A DNA stretch of 64,000 nucleotides from NCEH01 sp002257205 (lineage in GTDB: Bacteria; Pseudomonadota; Alphaproteobacteria; Rhizobiales; Xanthobacteraceae), in NCBI RefSeq assembly GCF_043195105.1, contig NZ_JBAFWO010000007.1; one strand, 5' to 3'. Positions within the stretch are counted from its first letter, which is position 1. Every line of letters begins with the position of its first letter. Below are positions 47,320 to 56,304 of this stretch, one piece after another. Under the pieces are notes generated by a model. The model was not told the origin of the DNA. It ran no database searches and worked only from the letters and a program-made list of their open reading frames with translations. Both the position numbers and the translations under genes were made by a program.

Positions 47320-48387
47320 TCAGATGGCGTGGCGGTTCGCGGTGGGGCCGAAATGCTCCACATAGCGGGCGCTGATGATGGAGCGCGGCAGCACCACGAG
47401 CACGTCGGTGGTGCCGAACTGATGGTCCACCACCGCACCGTCGCCCACGAAGCCGCCGAGCCGCAGATAGCCCTTCACCAGGGGCGGCAGGGCATGCAGC
47501 GCCGCCTTCATGTTGATCTCAGCCTTGGGCATGCGATCCATGGGCACATAGCGCTTGTCGAGCGCGCGGGCGCGCCAGTCCTCGGGCGCGAGCGCGTTGT
47601 GGTGCAGGAACGAGAGCTGGAGCGCGAGCGCCTCGGGGTCGGTGCCCTCCAGGCTCGCGCAGCCGATCATCACATCGATATTGTTGCGCAGGATATAGGC
47701 CCACACGCCGTGCCACAGCAGCTCCACCGTGCGCTTGTTGCGATACGGCTTGAGCACGCAGGAGCGACCCAACTCCAGGAATTTGAGGCCCGGATGCGCG
47801 GCGACGATGCGGTTCACGTCGAACTCGCTCTGGGTGTAGAAGCCGCCATGGCGGTCCGCCACATCCTGCTTGAGCAGGCGATAGGTGCCGACGACCTTGG
47901 GCTTGCGGCGGCCGAGCACCATCTTTCCGGCTTCGTAATCCAGCACCAGCATGTGGTCGCAGATGGCGTCGAACGCATCCACGTCGCGCCGGGCGAGCCG
48001 GGCGGCGGCGTCGGGCACGGCGGACATTTCCTCGTAGAAGACCTTATAGCGCAGGCGCTGGGCGCGGCGCACGTCGCGCGCGGTGCGAGCGAGCCGCACT
48101 TCCAGCGGCCCGAGACGGCCGAGCACCACCGGCTCGCCGAACGGCACGGCCTCGCGGTGGCGGATGCCGGAATAGGCGCGGAAATCGGAGACCAGCTTCT
48201 GCGGGCCGTTCAGCGCCGGCTTGCCATCCGCGCGCGGCACGGGCGGCGCAAACAGCGGCGCGCCGAACTTGGCGCCGGGGAATTTGGCGAAGCCTTCCTT
48301 GGCCACGTCAATGCCGCGGCCCACCAGAGCCGGCCAGCTGAAGGGCTGCGGGTCGAGACCGGAACCGGACGGATCTTGGCGTTTCAT
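47320..48387 (-). CDS. OlsB-like GNAT acyltransferase (ornithine lipid/hemolysin-like family)
   Basis: A 355-residue protein of the COG3176 GNAT family, which includes OlsB, the enzyme acylating L-ornithine from 3-hydroxyacyl-ACP to give lyso-ornithine lipid. Signature parts are ARTARDVRRAQRLRYKVFYEEM, DHMLVLDYEAGKMVLG, VVGTYRLL, FDVNRIVAAHPGLKFLELGRSCV and LWHGVWAYI. It is longer than S. meliloti OlsB, with an extra 95 or so N-terminal residues of uncertain role. The olsA partner is not adjacent. Ornithine-lipid synthesis is the best guess; other acyl acceptors are possible. Confidence 0.75.
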   Translation of the reverse strand: MKRQDPSGSGLDPQPFSWPALVGRGIDVAKEGFAKFPGAKFGAPLFAPPVPRADGKPALNGPQKLVSDFRAYSGIRHREAVPFGEPVVLGRLGPLEVRLARTARDVRRAQRLRYKVFYEEMSAVPDAAARLARRDVDAFDAICDHMLVLDYEAGKMVLGRRKPKVVGTYRLLKQDVADRHGGFYTQSEFDVNRIVAAHPGLKFLELGRSCVLKPYRNKRTVELLWHGVWAYILRNNIDVMIGCASLEGTDPEALALQLSFLHHNALAPEDWRARALDKRYVPMDRMPKAEINMKAALHALPPLVKGYLRLGGFVGDGAVVDHQFGTTDVLVVLPRSIISARYVEHFGPTANRHAI

Positions 48388-48535
48388 GCAACGACCCCCT
48401 CCTCGGGCCGCCGCTGGACAACGGCGGTTCTATGGGATGCCGCGCGCCGTCCCAGACGAGCTCGAAACCGGGCGCGCGCATCGTGCGCGTTCATCCCGCG
48501 TGACCATCACATTCACCATAGTTTTCCTACGGCTA

Positions 48536-48574
48536 TGTGACAATGGCAGATTGTGACACCCCGGTCCTGTCACA
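48536..48574. promoter_or_regulatory. Three TGTGACA boxes at 16-bp steps
   Basis: TGTGACA occurs at 48536-48542 and 48552-48558, and in reverse (TGTCACA) at 48568-48574, so box starts are exactly 16 bp apart. The last two form an inverted repeat with 9-bp spacer. The array lies 81-119 bp before the secreted-protein gene at 48655 and about 150 bp upstream of the divergent acyltransferase. It may serve either gene; the binding protein is unknown. Confidence 0.5.
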
Positions 48575-48654
48575 TGACGGCGGTGGCGCATTGCAGGCTT
48601 TAGGGCCGCATGCTAGCGCGAGATGACGTAGGGCAATGGGGATTCGGGGGTATC

Positions 48655-49263
48655 ATGTCTAAGGTTCGGTTTCTTTCGCGCGCGGCCGGCTGCGCGCTGG
48701 CGCTCAGCATGGCGTTTTCGAGCCTGGCCCAGGCCCAGGCGATGCCCACCCCCGCCGCCGTCACCGTCATCAACGTGCCCGGCGTCGGCGCGATGAATGT
48801 GCTGAGCTATCAGGCGCGCTTCGTTTCCGCCGATCCGGCCACCCGCCGCGTGGTGCTCGAAACCCCGAACGGCAAGCGCTGGGCGGTGATCGCCCCGCCG
48901 CTGCTGGGCGATGTCATGCTGCTCGCCAACAGCCGCAAGCTGCTGATCCGCGTGCTGCCCGGCCTCGTCACCGCGCTCGGGAAGGCCCATCAGGGCACGC
49001 CCGGCGTCGCGGTCTCCGAACTTGTGCTGAAGGACGGCCTGCCGGGCTGGCCGGAGGACTATGGCTTCCGGGAAGTCACCATCACCTCCATCCTGGTGAA
49101 TATCGACAAGACCAACGGCACCATCAGCTTCGAGGGGCTGGACGGCGCGGTGCGCACGGTGAAGGCGGCCAATCCGCAGGTGCTGGCCGATCTCCAGAAG
49201 GTGGAACTGGGCGATTTGTGCCAGATCACCTATTACGAAGGCCTCGCCATCAACGCCATGTAG
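48655..49263 (+). CDS. Secreted protein of unknown function
   Basis: A 202-residue product with a clear signal peptide (basic MSKVRFLSRAAG, hydrophobic core, cleavage near AQA about residue 29). The mature part is beta-rich in appearance: a segment RRVVLETPNGKRWAVIAPP, a middle with LPGLVTALGKAHQG, and VEL-GDLCQITYYEGLAINAM at the end. A similar short motif, in which periplasmic proteins end with a Y-x-EGLAINA phrase, occurs in other proteobacterial hypotheticals from memory. No catalytic residues are evident. The ATG at 48655 directly precedes the signal. It is transcribed alone. Confidence 0.75.
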   Translation: MSKVRFLSRAAGCALALSMAFSSLAQAQAMPTPAAVTVINVPGVGAMNVLSYQARFVSADPATRRVVLETPNGKRWAVIAPPLLGDVMLLANSRKLLIRVLPGLVTALGKAHQGTPGVAVSELVLKDGLPGWPEDYGFREVTITSILVNIDKTNGTISFEGLDGAVRTVKAANPQVLADLQKVELGDLCQITYYEGLAINAM

Positions 49264-49312
49264 TTTCTCCCTCTGGCATCGCCGCGCGGCGGGCAGGATC
49301 GAGGGTTCGCCC

Positions 49313-49376
49313 GCGCGGGCAAGGGCTTGCGCGGGCAAGGGCTTGCGCGGGCAAGGGCCTGCGAAGCAAGAGTCTG
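49313..49376. repeat. 16-bp tandem repeat, about 3-4 units
   Basis: GCGCGGGCAAGGGCTT is repeated at 49313-49328 and 49329-49344, then once with one change (49345-49360) and once more degenerate up to about 49376. It lies between the secreted-protein gene and the comM stop. There are no spacers, so it is not CRISPR; slippage is the likely origin. Confidence 0.7.
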
Positions 49377-49411
49377 CGGGCGCAAAAAGGTGAAACATAA
49401 GCGGCGGCGGC

Positions 49412-50944
49412 TCAGGCCGCCGCGCGCGAGCGGTCGGCCAGGGCACGATAGGCCAGCGCCTCCGCCAGATGCCGGCGGCCAAGGCTTTCCGCCCCGTCGA
49501 GGTCGGCGAGGGTGCGGGCGACCTTGAGCACCCGGTGATAGCCGCGCGCCGACAGATTCATGGCGCTGGTGGCATCGCGCAGCAAAGCGAGCCCACCGGC
49601 ATCGGGCGCGGCGACCACCTCCAGAAGCGGGCCGGTCGCCTGGGCATTGGTGCGGATGTCGGGCCGGTCCAGCGCGGCGTAGCGCTCCACCTGGAGGGTG
49701 CGCGCGGCGGCGACCCGCGCCGCCACCTCCCGCGAGCCCTCGGCCGGGGCGGGCAGCACCAGATCGGCGGCGGTGACGGCCGGCACATCCAGATACAGGT
49801 CGATGCGGTCGAGGAACGGACCGGAAAGGCGCCCCTGGTAATCCTCCTTGCAGCGCGGCCCGCGCTTGCAGGTGAAGCCGGGCTCGCCCGCATGGCCGCA
49901 GCGGCAGGGGTTCATGGCGGCGATCAATTGGAACCGCGCCGGATAGGTCACGCGGTGATTGGCGCGGGCGATCAGCACATCGCCGGTTTCCAGCGGCTGG
50001 CGCAGGGAATCCAGCACCTGGGGCGAGAATTCCGGCAATTCGTCCAGGAACAGCACGCCGTGATGGGCGAGCGAGACCTCGCCCGGCTTCGCCTTCGCCC
50101 CGCCGCCCACCATCGCCGCCATGCTGGCGGAATGATGCGGGGCGCGGAATGGCCGGCGATCCACCAGGGCGCCGTCCTGGATCGCGCCCGCCACCGACGC
50201 GACCATGGAGACGTCCAGCATCTCCGCCGGCGAGAGCGGCGGTAGGATGGAGGGCAGGCGCTGGGCCAGCATGGATTTGCCGGCGCCGGGCGGGCCGACA
50301 TAGAGCAGATTGTGACCGCCGGCGGCCGCGACCTCGAGCGCGCGCTTGGCGGTTTCCTGGCCCTTCACGTCCCTGAGGTCGAGGTTCGAGCTTCCGGGCG
50401 GGCGCAGGCGCGGGTCCGGCCGGGCGAGGATCTGCCGGCCCGTGACATGGTTTGCCAATTGGATCAGCGAGATGGGGGCGAGAATCTCCATGTCCGGGCT
50501 GGCCCAGGCGGCTTCCGCGCCGCAGGCGCCGGGGCAGATGAGCCCGTGTCCGCGGGCATTGGCGCCGATCGCCGCCGGCAGCACGCCCGCCACCGCGGCG
50601 ATGGACCCGTCGAGCCCGAGTTCGCCCACCACCGTGAAGCCGGCGAGCGCATCGCCCGGAATGGCGCCGATCGCCGCCATCAGCCCGAGCGCGATGGGCA
50701 GATCATAATGGGAGCCTTCCTTCGGCAAATCGGCGGGGGCGAGATTGATGGTGATGCGCCGCGCGGGCAAGGCAAGCCCCGAGGCGATCAGGGCGGCGCG
50801 CACGCGCTCCTTGGCTTCGGTCACGGCCTTGTCGGGCAGGCCGACGATGGTGAAGGCCGGCAGGCCCGGCGCCACATGCACCTGCACATCCACCGGCCGT
50901 GCGTCCACGCCCTCGAACGCCACGGTCGCCACACGCTGGATCAC
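49412..50944 (-). CDS. comM: ComM/YifB-family AAA+ ATPase (Mg-chelatase-like)
   Basis: ComM is a hexameric helicase that promotes branch migration during natural transformation in Vibrio and others. The 510-residue product has the Lon-type N-terminal domain (1-165, GLPDKAVTEAKERVRAAL), Walker A GPPGAGKS at 217-224, FRAPHHSASMAAMVGGG, LFLDELPEF, and a C-terminal zinc-like cluster (CRCGHAGEPGFTCKRGPRC). The start is GTG at 50944, matching the family N terminus. In a bacterium without known competence the role may be general recombination. Confidence 0.94.
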   Translation of the reverse strand: MIQRVATVAFEGVDARPVDVQVHVAPGLPAFTIVGLPDKAVTEAKERVRAALIASGLALPARRITINLAPADLPKEGSHYDLPIALGLMAAIGAIPGDALAGFTVVGELGLDGSIAAVAGVLPAAIGANARGHGLICPGACGAEAAWASPDMEILAPISLIQLANHVTGRQILARPDPRLRPPGSSNLDLRDVKGQETAKRALEVAAAGGHNLLYVGPPGAGKSMLAQRLPSILPPLSPAEMLDVSMVASVAGAIQDGALVDRRPFRAPHHSASMAAMVGGGAKAKPGEVSLAHHGVLFLDELPEFSPQVLDSLRQPLETGDVLIARANHRVTYPARFQLIAAMNPCRCGHAGEPGFTCKRGPRCKEDYQGRLSGPFLDRIDLYLDVPAVTAADLVLPAPAEGSREVAARVAAARTLQVERYAALDRPDIRTNAQATGPLLEVVAAPDAGGLALLRDATSAMNLSARGYHRVLKVARTLADLDGAESLGRRHLAEALAYRALADRSRAAA

Positions 50945-51113
50945 GCTTCAGCCCCCCGGCTTGCCCCTGCGACCCAAGGTAGTGGAGGGCGCCCGGCGGC
51001 ACAAGAACATATTGGGAACACCGCGTTTATGCGCCCTTTATGAAAAGCCCACAGGTTCGCGATGGCACGCTTACGGCGGGCGGCGGGATAACAGCGGCCG
51101 TGAGGACCGACCC

Positions 51114-51293
51114 ATGACCCAATCGCATTATGTCTCCCCCGCCGCCTTTCCCGCCCCGCACGCCCGCCCGCTGCCGCCGCAGCAGAGCCGAGGCGTGCGC
51201 CGGCCCGGCCCGCTCGCCCGCATGGCGCTGAAGGCGGCCTTCCTCGTGCCGCTGCTGGTGCTGGCGTTCGTGCTTCACGCCCTGCTGGGCTGA
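51114..51293 (+). CDS. Small single-pass membrane protein A
   Basis: A 59-residue product starting MTQSHYVSPAAFPAPH with a Pro/Arg-rich cytoplasmic part (residues 12-36) and one C-terminal hydrophobic helix (about 38-58, MALKAAFLVPLLVLAFVLHALLG). TGAGGA lies about 10 nt upstream. A second small membrane protein follows 50 bp later. No family is recognised. The frame is open much further upstream, antisense to comM, but that part is a shadow. Confidence 0.5.
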   Translation: MTQSHYVSPAAFPAPHARPLPPQQSRGVRRPGPLARMALKAAFLVPLLVLAFVLHALLG

Positions 51294-51342
51294 AGGCGGC
51301 CCCGCACCCCGATCACATCCCGCCGGCCCTGGAGGTCGAACC

Positions 51343-51552
51343 ATGACCCACATTCAGTCCTTGTCCCCCAAGTCCCGCCGCGAGGGCGCGCGGGAGGCCG
51401 AACCAAGCCTCGGCTGGGCCGAGTGGGGCAGCCTGGGCAATGGCCGCATCCTTCCGTTCACGCGCGCCTCCGTGCGGGATGCGGCCCCGGTCTGCGTCCG
51501 CGCGCTGCTGGTTGCGTTTGCCCTGGTGTGCATCATTGCTATGGTGCGGTGA
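51343..51552 (+). CDS. Small single-pass membrane protein B
   Basis: A 69-residue product starting MTHIQSLSPKSRREGAREAE. A polar first two thirds is followed by one hydrophobic C-terminal helix (about 49-68, VCVRALLVAFALVCIIAMVR). It has a near-consensus ribosome site GGAGGT 6 nt before the ATG, stronger than most genes here. Its layout mirrors the preceding small protein (polar head, C-terminal helix). A methyltransferase gene follows 68 bp later on the same strand. Function unknown. Confidence 0.6.
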   Translation: MTHIQSLSPKSRREGAREAEPSLGWAEWGSLGNGRILPFTRASVRDAAPVCVRALLVAFALVCIIAMVR

Positions 51553-51620
51553 GAGCGCCCGCCGCGCTCCTCTTCCGCGCTGCCCTTCCGCGCTCGCGCG
51601 CGCAACCGAAGCCTTGCATC

Positions 51621-52397
51621 ATGACCAATCTCAAAGAAGGCGACCACGAGCGCCTCGTCTCCGCCCAGTTCAGCCCGCAAGCCGCAGCTTATGTGGCGAG
51701 CGCGGTCCATGCGCAGGGCGCCGATCTTGATGCCCTCGCGCAGATGATGGTGGGCCGCGGCGCGGCACGGGTGCTGGATCTCGGCTGCGGCGGCGGTCAT
51801 GTGAGCTTCACCGTGGCGCCCCATGTGGCGCGGGTCGTCGCCTATGACCTGTCGGACCGCATGCTGGAGGCGGTCGCCGGGGAGGCGCAGCGGCGCGGCC
51901 TCGCCAATATCGAGACCGCCTGGGGCGTGGCGGAGGAATTGCCGTTCCCCGATGCCTCCTTCGATTTTGTAGTCTCGCGCTTCAGCGCCCATCATTGGCG
52001 CGATCTCTCGGCGGGGCTGACGCAGGCGCGCCGCGTGCTGAAGCCGAATGGGCGGGCCATTTTCATGGACGTGGTCGCGCCGCCGAGCGATGTGCTGGAC
52101 ACGTTCTTGCAGACCATCGAGCTTCTGCGCGACCCCTCCCATGCCCGCGATTTCGCGGTCGGCGAATGGGTGGAGCGCGCGCAGGCGGTGGGGCTGGCGT
52201 GCCAGTCGGTGACCGAAGGGCGGCTGCGGCTGGAATTCTCCTCCTGGATCGCCCGCATCAACACGCCCGATCTGCACGTGGCGGCGATCCGTTCGCTGGA
52301 AGAACTGGCCACGCGCGACGTGCGCGCCCATTTCGAGATCGAGGCGGACGGCTCCTTCACCCTCGATACCGCGACGCTTGTGTTCGTGCCGGTCTGA
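51621..52397 (+). CDS. Class I SAM-dependent methyltransferase
   Basis: A 258-residue Rossmann methyltransferase of the UbiE/COQ5-like group. Motif I is VLDLGCGGGHVSF, then YDLSDRMLEAV, a post-I acidic region, EELPFPDASFDFVVSRFSAHHW and a post-III region LKPNGRAIFMDVVAP. The substrate is unknown; the short C-terminal extension is not typical of UbiE itself. ATG 51621 (MTNLKEGDHERLV) is used. It follows the two small membrane-protein genes on the same strand and may share their transcript. Confidence 0.85.
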   Translation: MTNLKEGDHERLVSAQFSPQAAAYVASAVHAQGADLDALAQMMVGRGAARVLDLGCGGGHVSFTVAPHVARVVAYDLSDRMLEAVAGEAQRRGLANIETAWGVAEELPFPDASFDFVVSRFSAHHWRDLSAGLTQARRVLKPNGRAIFMDVVAPPSDVLDTFLQTIELLRDPSHARDFAVGEWVERAQAVGLACQSVTEGRLRLEFSSWIARINTPDLHVAAIRSLEELATRDVRAHFEIEADGSFTLDTATLVFVPV

Positions 52398-52400
52398 CGT

Positions 52401-52715
52401 CTATTTCTTCTGACCCAGCAGCAGATGGCCCTGCTTCTGGATCAGCGCCTTGGCCTTTTCCGCCATCAAATGCAGCAGCCAGGGCAATTCCACGGAGAGA
52501 TGCACGGCGGTGTCCGCCACGTCCAGCGTGCCGTGGGCGGTATGGCCCAGCACGCCGACGCGGAATTGCAGGTGGGAATCGGTCCAGGTCTCTTCCATCA
52601 CCTGCAATTTGTCGCCGAATTTCGACCGCACGCTGGTGAGCCCGCCCTGGAGGCGGCGCGTCGCCTCCCCCTTGCCGAGCTTGTGGGGAATGGAGACGGT
52701 CAAGGGCTGGGGCAT
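52401..52715 (-). CDS. Polyhydroxyalkanoic acid system-type protein
   Basis: A 104-residue protein resembling the PHA granule-region family (PHA_gran_rgn): MPQPLTVSIPHKLGKGEATRRL at the N terminus, and middle motif WTDSHLQFRVGVLGHTAHGTLDV, then VELPWLLHLMAEKAKALI. The role in the family is loosely tied to PHA granules but is not biochemically established. It lies 36 bp downstream of gshB on the same strand, so probably shares its transcript. No PHA synthase is in the window. Confidence 0.8.
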   Translation of the reverse strand: MPQPLTVSIPHKLGKGEATRRLQGGLTSVRSKFGDKLQVMEETWTDSHLQFRVGVLGHTAHGTLDVADTAVHLSVELPWLLHLMAEKAKALIQKQGHLLLGQKK

Positions 52716-52751
52716 GGCGGGTACCTCGGCTGAGCGGACGGCAGGGCGCGA

Positions 52752-53696
52752 TCAGGCGCCCCGCTTTTCCTCGATCTTGTCCCAGATCTGCGCGGCGATA
52801 TCGGGGCCGCCGAGCCGCTTGATGGCGCGCAGCCCGGTGGGCGAGGTCACGTTGATCTCGGTCAGATTGCCGTCGATCACGTCGATGCCCACGAACAGCA
52901 GGCCGCGCGCGCGCAGCTCCGGGCCGATGCGCTTGCAGATTTCCTGCTCGCGGTCGGTGAGGTCGGTGGGCTTTGCCGCGCCGCCGCGTACCATGTTGGA
53001 GCGCAGATCCCCTTCGCTCGGCACGCGGTTGACCGCGCCAGCGGCTTCCCCATCCACCAGGATGATGCGCTTGTCGCCGTGTTTCACGGCCGGCAGGAAG
53101 CGCTGGATCACCCAGGGCTCGCGGAAGGTGACGGCGAAGAAATCATAGAGCGAGCCGAAATTCAGGTCATCGGCGGTCAGGCGGAACACCGCGCCCCCGC
53201 CATGGCCGTAGAGCGGCTTCATCACCACATCGCCGAACTCGGCCCGGAACGCCTTGATCTCGTCGAGGTCGCGGGTGATCAGGGTGGGCGGCATCAGCTC
53301 GGGAAAATCGGTGACGAAGATTTTTTCCGGCGCGTTGCGCACCTGGGCGGGATCGTTCACCACCAGCGTCTTGGGGTGGATGCGCTCCAGGAAATGGGTG
53401 GAGGTCACATAGGCCATGTCGAACGGCGGGTCCTGGCGCAGCAGCACCACGTCGTAATCGGTCAGCGACACCCGCCGCTTCTCGCCCAGGGTGAAATGCT
53501 TGCCCGCCTCGTCGGCGACGGTCAGCGGCTCGACGGTGGCGAACACCTTGCCGTCGCGCATGGCGAGCTGGTCGGGGGTGTAGTGCACCAGCGCGTGGCC
53601 GCGCTTCTGGGCTTCGAGCAGAAGCGCGAACGTGGAATCGCCGGCAATATTGATGCGGGCGATATGGTCCATCTGGACCGCGACCTGAAGGGCCAT
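52752..53696 (-). CDS. gshB: Glutathione synthetase
   Basis: GshB joins gamma-glutamylcysteine and glycine in the second step of glutathione synthesis. The 314-residue prokaryotic-type ATP-grasp protein shows [66 protein letters not shown] and [13 protein letters not shown]. It precedes the PHA-system gene. In many Rhizobiales gshB directly follows yraN; here a plus-strand hydrolase lies between. Confidence 0.96.
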   Translation of the reverse strand: MALQVAVQMDHIARINIAGDSTFALLLEAQKRGHALVHYTPDQLAMRDGKVFATVEPLTVADEAGKHFTLGEKRRVSLTDYDVVLLRQDPPFDMAYVTSTHFLERIHPKTLVVNDPAQVRNAPEKIFVTDFPELMPPTLITRDLDEIKAFRAEFGDVVMKPLYGHGGGAVFRLTADDLNFGSLYDFFAVTFREPWVIQRFLPAVKHGDKRIILVDGEAAGAVNRVPSEGDLRSNMVRGGAAKPTDLTDREQEICKRIGPELRARGLLFVGIDVIDGNLTEINVTSPTGLRAIKRLGGPDIAAQIWDKIEEKRGA

Positions 53697-53849
53697 GGAA
53701 ATCTCCGGCGGGGCGCCCGGCTAAGGCGTGTCGAGCCTTATCTATAGGCGCACCCGCCTTGCCGCCAGACCGGCGCCGTGCGGCTCTTGACCCGGACGCG
53801 GATTTTCCGCACCCGTGCGCCCAGCGCGGCGGGCGAGGGGGACGAGACG

Positions 53850-54788
53850 ATGCGGCGAACGGGCGTGGCGCTGGCCGCGATCTGCATGCTGCTTTCGGGT
53901 GGATCGGCGTTCGCCCAGGGCGCGCCTGCGCCCGCGGCCCCGTTCCAGGCCGAGCCGGCCTTCCAGCCGCGCATCGAGCGGGTGAAGGTGGGCGAGATCG
54001 AGATGGGCTATTATGCCCGTGGCGACGGCGCGCCGTTGGTGATGATCATGGGGCTCGGCGCCACCATGGCCGACTGGGACCCGGCGCTGCTCGAAGCGCT
54101 GGCCCATGACCGCACGCTGATCGTGATCGACAATCGCGGCTGCGGCTTCTCCTCGGATACGGCGCAGAATCACACCAGCATCGCGCAGATGGCGGACGAT
54201 GCCGCCGGCCTGGTGCAGGCGCTCGGCTATGGGAAGGTGGACCTGCTCGGCTATTCCATGGGCGCCATGATCGCGAGCCAGGTGGCGATCCGCCATCCGC
54301 AGATGCTGCGGTCGCTGATGCTGCTGGCGCCGAGCCCCGGCGGCAGCCATGAGGTGCCGCCCGCGCCGGGCGTGCTGGAGGCGATCGCCCACCATACGCT
54401 CGCGCTGCCGCAGGTGCTGGCGCTGTTTTTCCCGGAAGACCCCGCCGGCCAGGAAGCTGGCCGCGCCTTGGTTCTGCGCGCGGTCGCCGGCCGCAAGGCG
54501 GGCATCGTTCCCGCCGCGCCGGCCTGTTCGGATGAGACCGGCAGCCGGCAAATGGAGGCGCTGCGGCAGTTTTCCGCCTCGGGTGCCAATTATGACGCAT
54601 TACCCGCCATCGCCACGCCGACCCTGGTGATGGGCGGGCGCGCGGACAAAGTGTTGCCGCCCGCCAATGCGCGGACGGTGGCGCAGCGCATCCCGTTCGC
54701 CTGGAGCGCTTATTTCGAGGGGGGCCATCTGTTCTGGGCCCAGAGCCGCGCCCAGGTGATCGCAACCCTGCGCGCCTTCCTGCAATAA
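53850..54788 (+). CDS. Secreted alpha/beta hydrolase
   Basis: A 312-residue protein with a signal peptide (1-22, cleavage near AFA) and an alpha/beta hydrolase fold. The oxyanion region is IMGLGATMADW, the nucleophile elbow GYSMG has Ser136, a late Asp sits in GRADKVLP and the His in GGHLFWA. The sequence before Ser (IVIDNRGCGFSS) matches haloperoxidase/esterase-like members. Substrate unknown. The ATG at 53850 follows AGGGGG. It is on the opposite strand from its rsmI-yraN and gshB neighbours. Confidence 0.85.
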   Translation: MRRTGVALAAICMLLSGGSAFAQGAPAPAAPFQAEPAFQPRIERVKVGEIEMGYYARGDGAPLVMIMGLGATMADWDPALLEALAHDRTLIVIDNRGCGFSSDTAQNHTSIAQMADDAAGLVQALGYGKVDLLGYSMGAMIASQVAIRHPQMLRSLMLLAPSPGGSHEVPPAPGVLEAIAHHTLALPQVLALFFPEDPAGQEAGRALVLRAVAGRKAGIVPAAPACSDETGSRQMEALRQFSASGANYDALPAIATPTLVMGGRADKVLPPANARTVAQRIPFAWSAYFEGGHLFWAQSRAQVIATLRAFLQ

Positions 54789-54813
54789 GGCGCGCCGCCC
54801 TTACGCGCCGCCC

Positions 54814-55233
54814 TTACGCGTCAGCGTCGAACGCCCCCGGCAGATGCTCGGCCGCGCCATCGAGGCCCAGCAGGATCGCGTCGAACCGCATGTCGAGCCC
54901 GCCGAGCGCGGGATTGACGGCCAGATAAGCCTCGGCGGCGGCGGCGATGCGGCGCCTCTGGCGCGGAAGGACGGAGTGCGCGGCCTGGACGAGATCCGCC
55001 CGCAGCTTCACTTCGCAGAACACCAGGAGCGTCGCATTGCGCGCCACGATGTCGAGTTCGCCGGCGCCGGTGCGCACCCGGCGGGCGAGGATCGCAAAGC
55101 CCTGCGCCTCCAGCAGCGCGGCGGCGCGGTCTTCGGCGGCAAGGCCGCGCGCATGGGCCGCCTGCTTCTTCCGACGGGCCGGGGTATCCGCCGGCGGCGC
55201 CTTTGGCTTCTTGATCTTGACCGGCGCGGTCAT
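54814..55233 (-). CDS. yraN: UPF0102 family protein YraN
   Basis: YraN is a small PD-(D/E)XK nuclease-fold protein of unknown cellular role, usually next to rsmI. The 139-residue product has the family motifs AAEDRAAALLEAQGF, RTGAGELDIVARN and FCEVKLR, which contain the acidic and lysine residues of the fold. A basic N-terminal stretch (KIKKPKAPPADTPARRKK) is extra. The start overlaps the rsmI stop by 4 bp. Confidence 0.92.
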   Translation of the reverse strand: MTAPVKIKKPKAPPADTPARRKKQAAHARGLAAEDRAAALLEAQGFAILARRVRTGAGELDIVARNATLLVFCEVKLRADLVQAAHSVLPRQRRRIAAAAEAYLAVNPALGGLDMRFDAILLGLDGAAEHLPGAFDADA

Positions 55234-56156
55234 GCCTCGTCGGGCGCCTCTTCACCGCTCTCGCCGGCCTGGGAGAGCGCGAGCGCTCGGGCATAGACTT
55301 CGCGCTTGTGCCGGCCGGTGAGGGCGGCGACGGCGGCCACCGCATCCTTCAGCGAATGTTCCGCGAGCGCGCGGGCAAGCGCCGCATCCACGTCGTCATC
55401 CTGCGCCGCCTGCTCCACAGGCGGGCCGACCACGAGGACGATCTCGCCCTTGGGATCGCGCTCGCCGGCATATTGGGCGGCCAGCTCCGGCAGCGGCCCG
55501 CGCCGCACTTCCTCGAATGTCTTGGTCAGCTCGCGGCATACGGCGGCACGGCGCGCACCGAGAATCTCGGCGAGGTCGGCGAGGCTCTCGGCGAGGCGCG
55601 GGCCGGTCTCGTACAGCACCAGGGTCGAGGGAATGCGCGACAGCTCGGTGATGCGGTTGCGCCGCTGGCCGGGCTTGGGGGGCAAAAATCCGTCGAACAG
55701 GAAGCGGTCGGTGGGCAGGCCCGCCGCCACCAATGCGGCGAGCAAAGCGGAGGCGCCGGGCAAAGGGAAAATGCGATGGCCGGCCTCGGCGACCTCCACC
55801 ACCAGCTTGTAGCCGGGATCGGAGATCAGCGGCGTTCCGGCATCGGAAACCAGCGCCAGCGCCTGCCCGCCGGCAAGCCGTGCCAACAGTTTCGGGCGCA
55901 TGGAGGCGCCATTGTGGTCGTGATAGGAAATCAGCGGCACGTCGATGCCGTAGCGGTCCGTGAGGCGGCGCGTCATGCGCGTGTCCTCGCAGGCGATGAT
56001 GTCCGCGCCGGCCAATGTTTCCAGCGCGCGCACCGTGATGTCGCCGAGATTGCCGATGGGGGTCGCCACCACATGCAGGCCGGGCGCGAGGCGTGCCGCG
56101 GGCAAGATGGTGCCGGCAAGGGTGAAGGAGCGGGGGCGATCGGCTGGAAGAGTCAT
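55230..56156 (-). CDS. rsmI: 16S rRNA (cytidine1402-2'-O)-methyltransferase
   Basis: RsmI 2'-O-methylates C1402 of 16S rRNA, the same nucleotide modified by RsmH at 5922-6962. The 308-residue tetrapyrrole-methylase-fold protein has VATPIGNLGDIT, CEDTRMTRRL, LVSDAGTPLISDPG, PLPGASALLAAL and the FDGFLPPK stretch. Its downstream partner is yraN. The parS-bearing repeat block lies upstream. Confidence 0.96.
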   Translation of the reverse strand: MTLPADRPRSFTLAGTILPAARLAPGLHVVATPIGNLGDITVRALETLAGADIIACEDTRMTRRLTDRYGIDVPLISYHDHNGASMRPKLLARLAGGQALALVSDAGTPLISDPGYKLVVEVAEAGHRIFPLPGASALLAALVAAGLPTDRFLFDGFLPPKPGQRRNRITELSRIPSTLVLYETGPRLAESLADLAEILGARRAAVCRELTKTFEEVRRGPLPELAAQYAGERDPKGEIVLVVGPPVEQAAQDDDVDAALARALAEHSLKDAVAAVAALTGRHKREVYARALALSQAGESGEEAPDEA

Positions 56157-56304
56157 GGCTCCACCTTAACCCAGCCACGCCGCCCGTTGAAATTCGCTCC
56201 GCGCACGCCGGGCGGGAAAACGCCGGAGGTCCGGCCCGATCGCCCATCAGGCGGCGACCGGGCGATCCCGGAACGGCGCGCAAAAGACCGGAGCTTGCGG
56301 GAAA
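56157..56304. other. Upstream region of rsmI
   Basis: About 150 bp between the rsmI start and the second parS. I see no gene. Together with the repeat block the gene-free stretch runs from 56157 to 56737. Confidence 0.5.

Noticed and set aside
48552..48574. CRP-type site TGTGA...TCACA
   Set aside because: The half-sites are 13 bp apart rather than 6 bp, so it does not match the CRP/FNR site geometry.
49313..49376. Short regular repeats as a CRISPR array
   Set aside because: Units are directly adjacent with no spacers, and no cas genes are present.
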